DNA of 7,624 nt, taken from NCBI GenBank assembly GCA_002342165.1, contig DDPM01000199.1, positions 1 to 7,624 of the forward strand. The letters run 5' to 3'. Positions 1 to 5,860 of this stretch are shown one piece after another. The notes under the pieces are model-generated. The model searched no databases. It saw only the letters and a program-made list of their open reading frames with translations, and had not been told where the DNA came from. The stretch comes from Hylemonella sp. UBA2468 (GTDB lineage Bacteria; Pseudomonadota; Gammaproteobacteria; Burkholderiales; Burkholderiaceae_C). A program made the position numbers and the translations under genes. The first letter of the stretch is position 1. Each line of letters starts with the position of its first letter.

Positions 1-372
1 GCCATAAATGAGACCACGGAACATGTGCAGGTACACCACTACAAAGAAGGCGGAGGCGCCGGTGGAGTGCATGTAACGAACCAGCCAGCCCCAAGGCACA
101 TCACGCATGATGTACTCTACCGAGGCAAAAGCCAATGTGGCGTCAGGCTTGTAATGCATGACAAGGAAAATTCCGGTCACAATTTGAATGACCAGCACCA
201 GCATGGACAATGCGCCAAAGAAATACCAAATATTGAAGTTTTTCGGAGCGTAGTACTCCGACATGTGAATTTTGTAGGCTTCAAAAGCGGTGGGAATGCG
301 GTTTTCGAACCAGTTGGTGAGGCGGTCTGCAACCGGTGCGTTTGGGGAGATTTCCTTGAATTGGCGAGCCAT
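1..372 (-). CDS. petB: Cytochrome b subunit of the cytochrome bc1 complex, N-terminal part (runs off the left edge)
   Basis: This is the membrane subunit of ubiquinol-cytochrome c reductase, which carries the low- and high-potential b hemes and the quinone sites. The first 124 codons are in the window; the gene continues past base 1. The protein begins MARQFKEISPNAP. A first membrane helix lies at about residues 48-72, and a second helix contains RYMH (H102) and YLHMFRG (H116). These two histidines are 14 residues apart, the spacing expected for the first two of the four heme ligands. The tract WGWLVRYMHSTGAS is typical of the family. The ATG at 372-370 is chosen because GAGGA lies 8 nt upstream, overlapping the petA stop. 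Only 11 bp separate it from petA, so the two are co-transcribed and probably translationally linked. The cytochrome c1 gene would be expected beyond the left edge; this is inference. Confidence 0.97.
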   Translation of the reverse strand, partial: MARQFKEISPNAPVADRLTNWFENRIPTAFEAYKIHMSEYYAPKNFNIWYFFGALSMLVLVIQIVTGIFLVMHYKPDATLAFASVEYIMRDVPWGWLVRYMHSTGASAFFVVVYLHMFRGLIYG

Positions 373-380
373 GGTTCGGG

Positions 381-385
381 TCCTC
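381..385 (-). promoter_or_regulatory. petB ribosome binding site overlapping the petA stop codon
   Basis: On the minus strand the petA stop TGA (386-384) runs into GAGGA (385-381), followed by 8 nt and the petB ATG. The binding site and stop codon share two bases, so ribosomes finishing petA are placed at the petB start. This supports the chosen petB start and coupled synthesis of the two complex subunits. Confidence 0.7.
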
Positions 386-998
386 AAGCTTTCTTGTCTT
401 CGCCGATCAGCAATTTGCTGTCAGACAGGTACATATGGGGGGGAACTTCCAGGTTGTCAGGGGCGGGTTTGTTTTTGAACACGCGGCCAGCCATGTCAAA
501 GGTTGAACCGTGGCATGGGCACAAAAACCCGCCCGCCCAATCGTCCGGCAAGGAGGGCTGGGCGCCCGTTTGAAATTTATCGGAAGGGGAGCAACCCAAG
601 TGAGAGCAAATGCCCACTGCCACAAACACATCTGGTTTGATGGACCGGTGCTGGTTGCGGGCGTACTTAGGAGTGAGCTCGTCAGGCTTGCGAGCAGACT
701 GGGCATCAGCCAGCTGGCCTTCAATTTTATTCAGGCTTTCCAGCTGTTCTGGAGTGCGCTTGATGATCCAAACAGGTTTACCGCGCCATTCAACGGTCAC
801 TTTTTCGCCAGCTTTCAAACTGGAAATATCGACTTCAACTGCAGCACCTGCCGCCTTGGCTTTTTCTGAAGGCTGAAAAGTGCTGATAAAAGGCACCGCT
901 ACAGCGGCTCCTCCTACCACGCCAGCACAACCAGTGGCGATCAGCCAAGTCCGTTTGCTGGGGTCCATTTGGCTTTGTTCGGCAAGCGTTTCGCTCAT
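384..998 (-). CDS. petA: Rieske iron-sulfur subunit of the cytochrome bc1 complex
   Basis: This 204-residue protein carries the [2Fe-2S] cluster that takes an electron from ubiquinol and passes it to cytochrome c1 on the periplasmic side. Both cluster motifs are intact: CSHLGC at 131-136 and CPCHGS at 160-165. Predicted ligands are C131, H133, C160 and H163, with a C136-C162 disulfide. One N-terminal membrane segment spans about residues 18-40, preceded by SKRTWLI (14-20). That is a Tat-type signal-anchor with KR in place of the twin arginine. The stretch between about residues 80 and 125 matches the insertion usual in proteobacterial Rieske proteins. The ATG at 998 has GAGGA (1008-1004) 5 nt upstream. 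petB follows after 11 bp. A 73-bp gap separates it from upstream pdxA and contains a weak promoter candidate, so petAB may have its own start as well as read-through. Confidence 0.97.
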   Translation of the reverse strand: MSETLAEQSQMDPSKRTWLIATGCAGVVGGAAVAVPFISTFQPSEKAKAAGAAVEVDISSLKAGEKVTVEWRGKPVWIIKRTPEQLESLNKIEGQLADAQSARKPDELTPKYARNQHRSIKPDVFVAVGICSHLGCSPSDKFQTGAQPSLPDDWAGGFLCPCHGSTFDMAGRVFKNKPAPDNLEVPPHMYLSDSKLLIGEDKKA

Positions 999-1046
999 GA
1001 AAATCCTCGGTGAATGCAGGATAAAGATAGGTTGAAGGCCATGTAA

Positions 1047-1075
1047 ATCAGTCTTAAATTGTAGCTGACCGTCAA
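1047..1075 (-). promoter_or_regulatory. Possible promoter for petA-petB
   Basis: On the minus strand TTGACG (1075-1070) gives 5 of 6 matches to a -35 box. It overlaps the pdxA stop codon and is followed after 17 bp by ACTGAT (1052-1047), a poor -10 box. A start near 1040 would leave a leader of about 40 nt carrying the petA ribosome binding site. The position suits a bc1 operon, but the -10 match is weak. A nearby TACAAT (1064-1059) is the better -10 sequence yet has no correctly spaced -35 box. Confidence 0.27.
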
Positions 1076-2211
1076 GTAACCCCTATGTGTAGGGCCACTC
1101 CAGCCAAAACCTTGGCCATACGAATGGCGGCTTTTAAGCTGCTCGCGTCGGCGCGGCCTGTGCCTGCCAAGTCAAAGGCAGTACCGTGATCGGGGCTGGT
1201 GCGCACTATGGGTAACCCTAGGGTTACGTTGACCCCTTGGTCCAACCCGAGGTATTTGATGGGGATCAATCCTTGGTCGTGGTACATGGCCACCACCACA
1301 TCAAACTCGCCAGGATGCCCCAAATTTAGTCGCGCGCGCATGAACACCGTATCCGGCGGCCAGGGTCCAGAGGCTTGGATGCCTTCAGCACAGGCTTGCG
1401 CCACGGCTGGCGCGATGATGTCGAGCTCTTCTCGACCAAACAACCCGCCCTCGCCAGCATGTGGATTCAGGCCCGCCACCCCAATGACAGGAGCTCGTCC
1501 CCAAGCCAGGCTCAGCGCCTTGTGCGTGATTCTGAGGGTTTGCAAGATTTGCTCTTTAGTGACCGCAGCCAAGGCGTCTTTGAGCGACAGGTGAATGCTG
1601 ACCAGAACGGTGCGCAGTTCATCGCTGGCCAGCATCATGCGCACAGGCAGATCCTGCACAGCTTGATTCAAAAATGCAGCGGCACGCGCTTGCAACAATT
1701 CGGTATGACCAGGGTAGAGGCTCCAAGGCAGTCCTGCTGCCGATAGCGCCTCTTTGTGCAATGGGGCAGTCACCACCCCAGCAATAGTCCCTTGCAAAGC
1801 GGCATCAGCCGCCCAAGCCACGCATTCGCCCGCCATAGCGCCTGCTGCTGCACTGACGCGACCCCAGGGCACCGGCTGATCGAAAGCGCGCAACTCCAAA
1901 ACCGGTATGCATTGTTGAGGAAATTCGTTTACTGGCGTCTCATCAGCGTCCTGCGTTTCCATTTGCAACACTGGCCATGGCAGGGCATGAAGGGCTGGAT
2001 TTTCAGACCGCATTGAGGCATGAACCACCTGTGAGGCACGTCTGAGGGTCGCAACCTCTCCTACAACAAAACAATGCTCAAGCAGTTCGGGCTCTTCCAT
2101 AAAGGCTCTGACAATGACCTCCGGCCCAATGCCTGCGGCATCGCCCATGGTGATGGCCAACAACTTTTGCTTGTGTTTTGAGCCGCGGATTTGTTCAGGC
2201 GTGTTCAACAT
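1072..2211 (-). CDS. pdxA: 4-hydroxythreonine-4-phosphate dehydrogenase
   Basis: PdxA oxidises 4-phosphohydroxy-L-threonine with NAD(P)+ in the DXP-dependent route to pyridoxal 5'-phosphate. Family motifs are clear: ITMGDAAGIGPEV near the N-terminus, SIHLSLKDA, GLNPHAGEGG, AMYHDQGLIPIKYL, NVTLGLP and RTSPDHGTA. Counting from the chosen start, the metal ligands equivalent to E. coli H166, H211 and H266 are H207, H251 and H311. At 379 residues it is longer than the 329 of E. coli; the extra length is about 15 residues at the N-terminus plus looser segments at roughly 60-110 and before the last histidine. The frame also opens at a TTG (2220), but that has no ribosome binding site spacing, while TGGA lies 9 nt before the ATG at 2211, so the ATG is preferred. 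It starts 16 bp after the nif3 stop. pdxA is classically next to surA and rsmA, so a paralogue elsewhere in the genome is possible. Confidence 0.93.
   Translation of the reverse strand: MLNTPEQIRGSKHKQKLLAITMGDAAGIGPEVIVRAFMEEPELLEHCFVVGEVATLRRASQVVHASMRSENPALHALPWPVLQMETQDADETPVNEFPQQCIPVLELRAFDQPVPWGRVSAAAGAMAGECVAWAADAALQGTIAGVVTAPLHKEALSAAGLPWSLYPGHTELLQARAAAFLNQAVQDLPVRMMLASDELRTVLVSIHLSLKDALAAVTKEQILQTLRITHKALSLAWGRAPVIGVAGLNPHAGEGGLFGREELDIIAPAVAQACAEGIQASGPWPPDTVFMRARLNLGHPGEFDVVVAMYHDQGLIPIKYLGLDQGVNVTLGLPIVRTSPDHGTAFDLAGTGRADASSLKAAIRMAKVLAGVALHIGVT
1212..1227. repeat. 16-bp perfect palindrome inside pdxA
   Basis: GTAACCCTAGGGTTAC reads identically on both strands. It encodes part of the conserved NVTLGLP tract of PdxA (Val-Thr-Leu-Gly-Leu), using CTA and TTA for the two leucines; both look uncommon in this gene-set. 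It could form a small hairpin or be a protein-binding site, or be chance. Confidence 0.8.
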
Positions 2212-2227
2212 GATGGGCAATCCACAT

Positions 2228-2986
2228 TTAAGCCGGATTGTCTATGTCGATGAACTCATGCTCCAAGCCCAGCATCTCTGCCACATGGGCAGCTACAGCG
2301 GGGGCGCCGTAGCGCTCTGTGGCATGGTGACCGCAGGCCAAAAAGTGCACACCACATTCACGGGCGTAGTGGGCTTGAGGTTCTGATATTTCGCCCGTTA
2401 TAAAAGCATCTACGCCTGCGGCAATAGCGCTTTCAAAATAGCCTTGCGCCCCACCTGTGCACCAGCCCAGGGTTCGAATCTCTCCGTTGGTAGGTCCTAC
2501 ATGAACCGGGGTTTTGCAGAGGGCTTGCTGAACATGCTCGGCCAAGGCTTGCGGACTGGCAAACACCGCTCCATCGGTGCGTTGGCCCATAAAGCCCAAG
2601 TCTTGCTCGCCAAATCGACCCGTCACCGTCAGCCCCAAAACCTTGCCCAGCTGAGCGTTGTTGCCCAGCTCGGGGTGGGCATCTAAAGGCAGGTGGTAGG
2701 CCAGCAAGTTCAGGTCGTGCTGGAGTAACAGTGCCAATCGCTTTTTCATCCAGCCGGTCACGCGACCATCTTGCCCCCGCCAAAACAGGCCATGGTGGAC
2801 CAGCAAAGTGTCGGCCCCGGAAGCCACGGTCGCTTCAATCATGGCCAAACTTGCGGTCACCCCTGACACGATTTTGCGCACTTGGGACCGCCCCTCTACC
2901 TGCAGGCCGTTGGGACCGTAATCTTTAAATTTACCGGGCTGCAGAAGTTGATCAAGCGTCTGCAGAAGCTGGGTGCGTTCAGTCAT
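2228..2986 (-). CDS. Nif3/YbgI-family dinuclear metal-centre protein
   Basis: This 252-residue protein belongs to the Nif3-like (YbgI) family of hexameric, ring-forming proteins with two metal ions in each active site. Its physiological role is unsettled; databases often label it GTP cyclohydrolase 1 type 2 on limited evidence. The metal-site residues are all present: LLVHHGLFW (H64, H65), YHLPLDAHPELGNN (D102) and CGHHATERYG (H220, E224), matching the H63, H64, D101, H215 and E219 pattern of E. coli YbgI. Length is close to the 247 of YbgI. The frame stays open upstream to a TTG at 3034, but the family N-terminus fits the ATG at 2986 (MTERTQLLQTLD). That ATG overlaps the upstream cysteine-cluster gene's stop as ATGA (2986-2983). 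No clear ribosome binding site precedes it, so initiation probably depends on translational coupling. pdxA follows after 16 bp. Confidence 0.93.
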   Translation of the reverse strand: MTERTQLLQTLDQLLQPGKFKDYGPNGLQVEGRSQVRKIVSGVTASLAMIEATVASGADTLLVHHGLFWRGQDGRVTGWMKKRLALLLQHDLNLLAYHLPLDAHPELGNNAQLGKVLGLTVTGRFGEQDLGFMGQRTDGAVFASPQALAEHVQQALCKTPVHVGPTNGEIRTLGWCTGGAQGYFESAIAAGVDAFITGEISEPQAHYARECGVHFLACGHHATERYGAPAVAAHVAEMLGLEHEFIDIDNPA

Positions 2987-3333
2987 GGGGGTATTTTGGG
3001 GGATACCGGCTGAACTTCGTAAGAACAGTCGCAACCCGTACCAGAGGCGATCCAGCGAGGGGCCATGAGCCTCAAAAGCCTATGCAACACGGTCGCCAAC
3101 CATTTCATGCCTTTGGGCAGATACATCTGAGCCACGAGTTCTGGCTCTACAAGGGCACCACAGACATAGCGAGAAGTTAAAACCTCCCACCTCAAAATGC
3201 CGCAGGGACCTTGGCGTTGGCGCGTGAGCCATACACCTAAAGGACAGGGTTCTGACATACAACACACTCCGCACCCATTGCATGGCTCACCCCAAACCGG
3301 TTTGGCCGGAGCGGCGGGATCCATTTGGAGCAT
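2983..3333 (-). CDS. Small YkgJ-like cysteine-cluster protein
   Basis: This 116-residue protein is of unknown function and resembles the zinc- or iron-chelating YkgJ-type cysteine-cluster family. From the chosen start, the cluster is C18-x2-C21-x2-CC(24,25)-x4-C30, followed by C44, C58 and a final CDC at 101-103, nine cysteines in all. No signal peptide is visible, so it is probably cytoplasmic; a hydrophobic-basic stretch at about 72-95 could be amphipathic. The start is uncertain. The frame opens at GTG 3351, with AGG immediately before it and no spacing; ATGs follow at 3333 and 3324, neither with a good ribosome binding site. The ATG at 3333 is chosen because a TATAAAA tract (3348-3342) just upstream could be the -10 box, which would exclude the GTG from the transcript. 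The stop overlaps the nif3 start by 4 bp. It diverges from the protease gene at 3375. The metal bound, if any, cannot be told from sequence. Confidence 0.8.
   Translation of the reverse strand: MLQMDPAAPAKPVWGEPCNGCGVCCMSEPCPLGVWLTRQRQGPCGILRWEVLTSRYVCGALVEPELVAQMYLPKGMKWLATVLHRLLRLMAPRWIASGTGCDCSYEVQPVSPKIPP
3292..3305. repeat. 14-bp perfect palindrome in the 5' end of the cysteine-cluster gene
   Basis: CCAAACCGGTTTGG is a perfect palindrome. It lies about 30 bp inside the minus-strand cysteine-cluster gene and about 70 bp upstream of the plus-strand protease start. Its symmetry and position are those of a regulator-binding site for the divergent promoters, but it also encodes Ala-Lys-Pro-Val-Trp, so it may be chance. 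Confidence 0.75.
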
Positions 3334-3374
3334 GACAACTGTTTTATACACCCTAAGGACTCTACAATTTCATA
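3334..3374. promoter_or_regulatory. Compact divergent promoter region between the cysteine-cluster gene and the protease gene
   Basis: About 41 bp separate the two divergent starts. The centre is an AT-rich core reading TTTTATACA (3342-3350) on the plus strand and TATAAAA (3348-3342) on the minus strand, so one box could serve as -10 element in both directions. A second plus-strand -10-like box, TACAAT (3363-3368), ends 6 bp before the protease ATG. AAGGA (3355-3359) is the only ribosome-binding-like sequence for the protease, and its 15-nt spacing is long. No good -35 box is seen in either direction. The region must hold the start signals, but which boxes are used is not settled. Confidence 0.4.
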
Positions 3375-4511
3375 ATGAAAAAACTTTGGATGTGGTTTGC
3401 ACAAACCGTGACGGTGTTGTTGGCCATTTATTTTGTGGTCTTGACCCTCAAGCCCGACTGGCTGGGCCGCAACCAATCCACCCATTTGTCACTGATTCAG
3501 GCCGACACCAGCAGCAATGCAACTCCCACGGGCAGTTTAAGGGCTGCCGCGCAACGGGCCTCCTCTGCCGTGGTGAGCATCAACACCAGCAAAGCGTCTC
3601 GCAGAGCACCCAGCAACGACCCTTGGTTTCGGTTTTTCTTTGGAGAGCCCGGAGAAGAAGCCCAAACCGGGCTGGGCAGCGGTGTGATCGTGAGCGCCAG
3701 CGGCTACCTGTTGACCAACAACCATGTGGTGGAAGGCGCTGATGATATTGAAGTGATTTTGGTGGATGGTCGCCGCAGCCGCGCCAAAGTCATTGGCACA
3801 GACCCCGACAGCGACCTGGCCGTTTTGAAAATCGAACTCGACAAATTGCCCGTGATTGTGCTGGGCAACTCCGACCAAGCCCAAGTGGGCGACCAAGTCT
3901 TGGCCATAGGAAACCCCTTTGGCGTGGGGCAAACCGTGACCAGCGGCATCGTGAGCGCGTTGGGCCGCAACCAACTGGGCATCAACACTTTTGAAAACTT
4001 CATTCAAACCGATGCAGCCATCAACCCGGGCAACTCGGGTGGTGCGCTGGTCGACTCCAACGGCAACCTGCTGGGAATTAACACCGCGATCTACTCCAAA
4101 TCGGGCGGCAATATGGGCATTGGGTTTGCAATTCCCGTGGCCACGGCCAAGCAGGTACTGGAGAGCATTGTGCGAGAGGGTCAGGTCACGCGCGGCTGGA
4201 TTGGGGTGGAGCCCAATGAACTTTCACCTGAATTGGCTGAAACCTTTGGCATTCGCACCAACAAGGGCGAAATCAGCGGCGTGATCATCACCGGAGTGCT
4301 ACAAAACGGACCTGCGGCCAATGCCGGAATTCGGCCGGGCGATTTGATAACTCAAGTGGCGGGACAGGCTGTGCGCAATGTCCCCGAACTTCTGAGTCGT
4401 GTGGCAGCCCTCAAGCCTGGTGAAGCAGCGCCATTTGAAATTTTGCGTCAAGAGCAAAAACTGCAGGTCAACGTGTCGCCGGGCGTTCGCCCTAAGCCTA
4501 GAGCAAGATAG
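3375..4511 (+). CDS. Membrane-anchored DegS/DegQ-like serine endoprotease (S1C family, one PDZ domain)
   Basis: This 378-residue HtrA-family protease should act on the periplasmic side in envelope protein quality control or regulated cleavage. A single membrane anchor spans about residues 6-26 with positive residues before it (MKKLW). A low-complexity linker follows, then the trypsin-like domain at about 55-270. The catalytic triad is complete: H117 in LLTNNHVVEG, D147 in DSDLAVLK and S221 in NPGNSGGALV. One PDZ domain covers about 275-368, with RGWIGVEP at its start and GPAANAGIRPGDLI inside. The uncleaved-looking anchor and single PDZ are the DegS layout (E. coli DegS is 355 residues); DegP and DegQ have two PDZ domains. 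Whether it performs the DegS role in sigma-E activation cannot be told; there is no rseA here. It is the only plus-strand gene. It diverges from the cysteine-cluster gene and converges on tatC, with 3 bp between stops. The start lacks a well-spaced ribosome binding site. Confidence 0.95.
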   Translation: MKKLWMWFAQTVTVLLAIYFVVLTLKPDWLGRNQSTHLSLIQADTSSNATPTGSLRAAAQRASSAVVSINTSKASRRAPSNDPWFRFFFGEPGEEAQTGLGSGVIVSASGYLLTNNHVVEGADDIEVILVDGRRSRAKVIGTDPDSDLAVLKIELDKLPVIVLGNSDQAQVGDQVLAIGNPFGVGQTVTSGIVSALGRNQLGINTFENFIQTDAAINPGNSGGALVDSNGNLLGINTAIYSKSGGNMGIGFAIPVATAKQVLESIVREGQVTRGWIGVEPNELSPELAETFGIRTNKGEISGVIITGVLQNGPAANAGIRPGDLITQVAGQAVRNVPELLSRVAALKPGEAAPFEILRQEQKLQVNVSPGVRPKPRAR

Positions 4512-4520
4512 AGCTTAGGG
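4490..4520. terminator. Candidate bidirectional terminator hairpin between the protease gene and tatC
   Basis: CCCTAAGC (4490-4497) and GCTTAGGG (4513-4520) form a perfect 8-bp inverted repeat. An inner CTA/TAG pairing (4498-4500 with 4509-4511) leaves one bulged base and an 8-nt loop. The hairpin includes the protease stop TAG and reaches over the tatC stop, so both transcripts would fold it at their 3' ends. There is no clear T-run on either side, which weakens the case for classic intrinsic termination. Confidence 0.45.
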
Positions 4521-5363
4521 AGTTTGTGAGGAATCAGCGGGCTTGGCTGAATCACCCGCTGCCACAACATCCGTTGCGGCACCCTTTGCATCATCCGTTT
4601 GCTCATTTTCATCTGGCGATTTGGTGTGCCTGATAAACAATTGCGCAGACCATAAACCCAGTTCGTACAACACGCACATGGGAATGGCCAAGGGCAGTTG
4701 GGACACCACGTCGGGCGGCGTCACCACCGCGGCAATGATGAAGGCCAGCACAATAAAGTAGCCGCGAAACGCCTTGAATTTTTCAATGCTCACAATTCCC
4801 ATGCGGGCCAGCACCACCACCACAATGGGCACCTCAAAAGCCAAGCCAAAGGCCAAAAACATAGTGAGTACAAAGCTTAAATACGCCTCTATGTCAGGTG
4901 CGGCTGTAATGCTTTTTGGGGCAAAACTCTGGATGAAGGCAAACACTTGCCCAAAGACAAAAAAGTAACAAAAGGCCACCCCCACAAAAAACAGCAAAGT
5001 GCTCGACACCACCAAGGGCACCACCAGCTTTTTCTCGTGGCTGTACAGGCCGGGCGCCACAAACGCCCACAACTGATAAAGGATGACGGGCAATGCGATC
5101 AAAAAAGCCGTCATCAGAGTGATTTTGATGGGCACCATAAAAGGAGAAATCACCGAGGTGGCGATCAAGGTGGCGCCTTTGGGCAAATGCGCTACAAGGG
5201 GCGCGGCCAAAAAGTCGTAAAGCTGTGCGGGTCCGGGGTAAATGCCCAAAGCCACAGCCGCCACTGCCAGAGCAATGAGGGCGCGCACCAAACGGTCACG
5301 CAGCTCCATCAAGTGCTGCACAAAAGGCTGCTCGGTTCCGGCCAACTCGTCTGGAGCGCTCAT
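4515..5363 (-). CDS. tatC: Sec-independent protein translocase subunit TatC
   Basis: TatC is the six-helix inner-membrane receptor that, with TatB, recognises twin-arginine signal peptides. The 282-residue protein shows the N-terminal signature HLMELRDRL (17-25), [19 protein letters not shown] with F101 and E110 at the places of the signal-binding E. coli F94 and E103, and TPPDVVSQ with D218 in the place of E. coli D211. The 108-residue spacing between the E and D is the same in both. Hydrophobic segments lie at about 25-42, 76-100, 114-136, 160-186, 202-216 and 224-242. The C-terminal tail (249-282) is hydrophilic and rich in D, E, A and S. The ATG overlaps the tatB stop as ATGA (5363-5360), so the two are translationally coupled. 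The gene ends 3 bp from the convergent protease gene. Confidence 0.97.
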   Translation of the reverse strand: MSAPDELAGTEQPFVQHLMELRDRLVRALIALAVAAVALGIYPGPAQLYDFLAAPLVAHLPKGATLIATSVISPFMVPIKITLMTAFLIALPVILYQLWAFVAPGLYSHEKKLVVPLVVSSTLLFFVGVAFCYFFVFGQVFAFIQSFAPKSITAAPDIEAYLSFVLTMFLAFGLAFEVPIVVVVLARMGIVSIEKFKAFRGYFIVLAFIIAAVVTPPDVVSQLPLAIPMCVLYELGLWSAQLFIRHTKSPDENEQTDDAKGAATDVVAAGDSAKPADSSQTP

Positions 5364-5860
5364 CCGTTGTTCAAGCCACTAGGGCGAAAGCGGGCCACAC
5401 GGGCCGCACCGGACAAAGCTCGGGTTCTGATGCCTTGGCGCGCCTTGTACCAAGCCGGGGTAGCCCCGCGCTTGAGGCGCCATTTTTTGCCAGGGTGCTT
5501 GTACTCGGGAAACGTCACCATGGCAGAGTCTGCCCAACTGCTGCTTGGTCCACCCGTGCTGGAGCCGCCCGTGTCAATTTCTGATGTGACTTCGCTCCAG
5601 CTGTTTTCAAAGGCCTTGGCGTTTTCCTCCAGCGAACCTTGAATGTCGCGGGACGCCTCTTCTACCGTGGTCCGCATTTTTTTGAGCTCATCGAGCTCCA
5701 TGGACCGATTCACCTCGGCCTTGACGTCGGCCACATAGCGCTGTGCCTTACCCAACAAAGCCCCAAAAGTTCGGGCAACTTTAGGAAGCTTTTCGGGACC
5801 GATCACGATCAGCGCGACAGCGCCAATCAGAGCCAGTTTGGAAATGCCAAGATCAATCAC
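5360..5860 (-). CDS. tatB: Sec-independent protein translocase subunit TatB, with a basic C-terminal extension
   Basis: TatB pairs with TatC to bind Tat substrates. The N-terminus [20 protein letters not shown] is the short membrane helix, followed by the family motif [11 protein letters not shown] (21-31) and an amphipathic, charged helix through about residue 95. A Gly/Ser-rich linker occupies about 98-112. The tail from about 119 to 160 is strongly basic, with 13 Lys/Arg and one acidic residue, and contains [11 protein letters not shown] and [11 protein letters not shown]. This tail is not like E. coli TatB; I recall similar tails in Burkholderiales, but I know no assigned function. The start is GTG at 5860, overlapping the tatA stop as GTGA (5860-5857), which fixes the start well. 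The stop overlaps tatC by 4 bp in the same way. Length is 166 residues, near the E. coli 171. Confidence 0.95.
   Translation of the reverse strand: MIDLGISKLALIGAVALIVIGPEKLPKVARTFGALLGKAQRYVADVKAEVNRSMELDELKKMRTTVEEASRDIQGSLEENAKAFENSWSEVTSEIDTGGSSTGGPSSSWADSAMVTFPEYKHPGKKWRLKRGATPAWYKARQGIRTRALSGAARVARFRPSGLNNG

Noticed and set aside
25..573. Open plus-strand frame of 182 codons opposite petB and petA
   Set aside because: It lies antisense to two clearly recognised genes and its translation has no family motif, only low-complexity His/Gln-rich stretches. It is a shadow frame.
2212..2220. Upstream TTG as the pdxA start
   Set aside because: The only ribosome-binding-like sequence (TGGA) abuts the TTG with no spacing, but lies 9 nt before the ATG at 2211.
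2987..3034. Upstream TTG start for nif3, giving 16 more residues
   Set aside because: The extra residues do not fit the family N-terminus and would overlap the cysteine-cluster gene by 52 bp. The ATG in the ATGA overlap is the normal arrangement.
3537..4007. Open minus-strand frame of 156 codons inside the protease gene
   Set aside because: The plus-strand frame carries a complete catalytic triad and PDZ domain. The reverse frame is His/Ala/Gly-rich with no motif.
4947..5642. Open plus-strand frame of 231 codons opposite tatC and tatB
   Set aside because: It is antisense to conserved tat genes, rich in His, Lys and Gln as expected from the reverse of membrane-helix codons, and has no ribosome binding site or recognisable domain.
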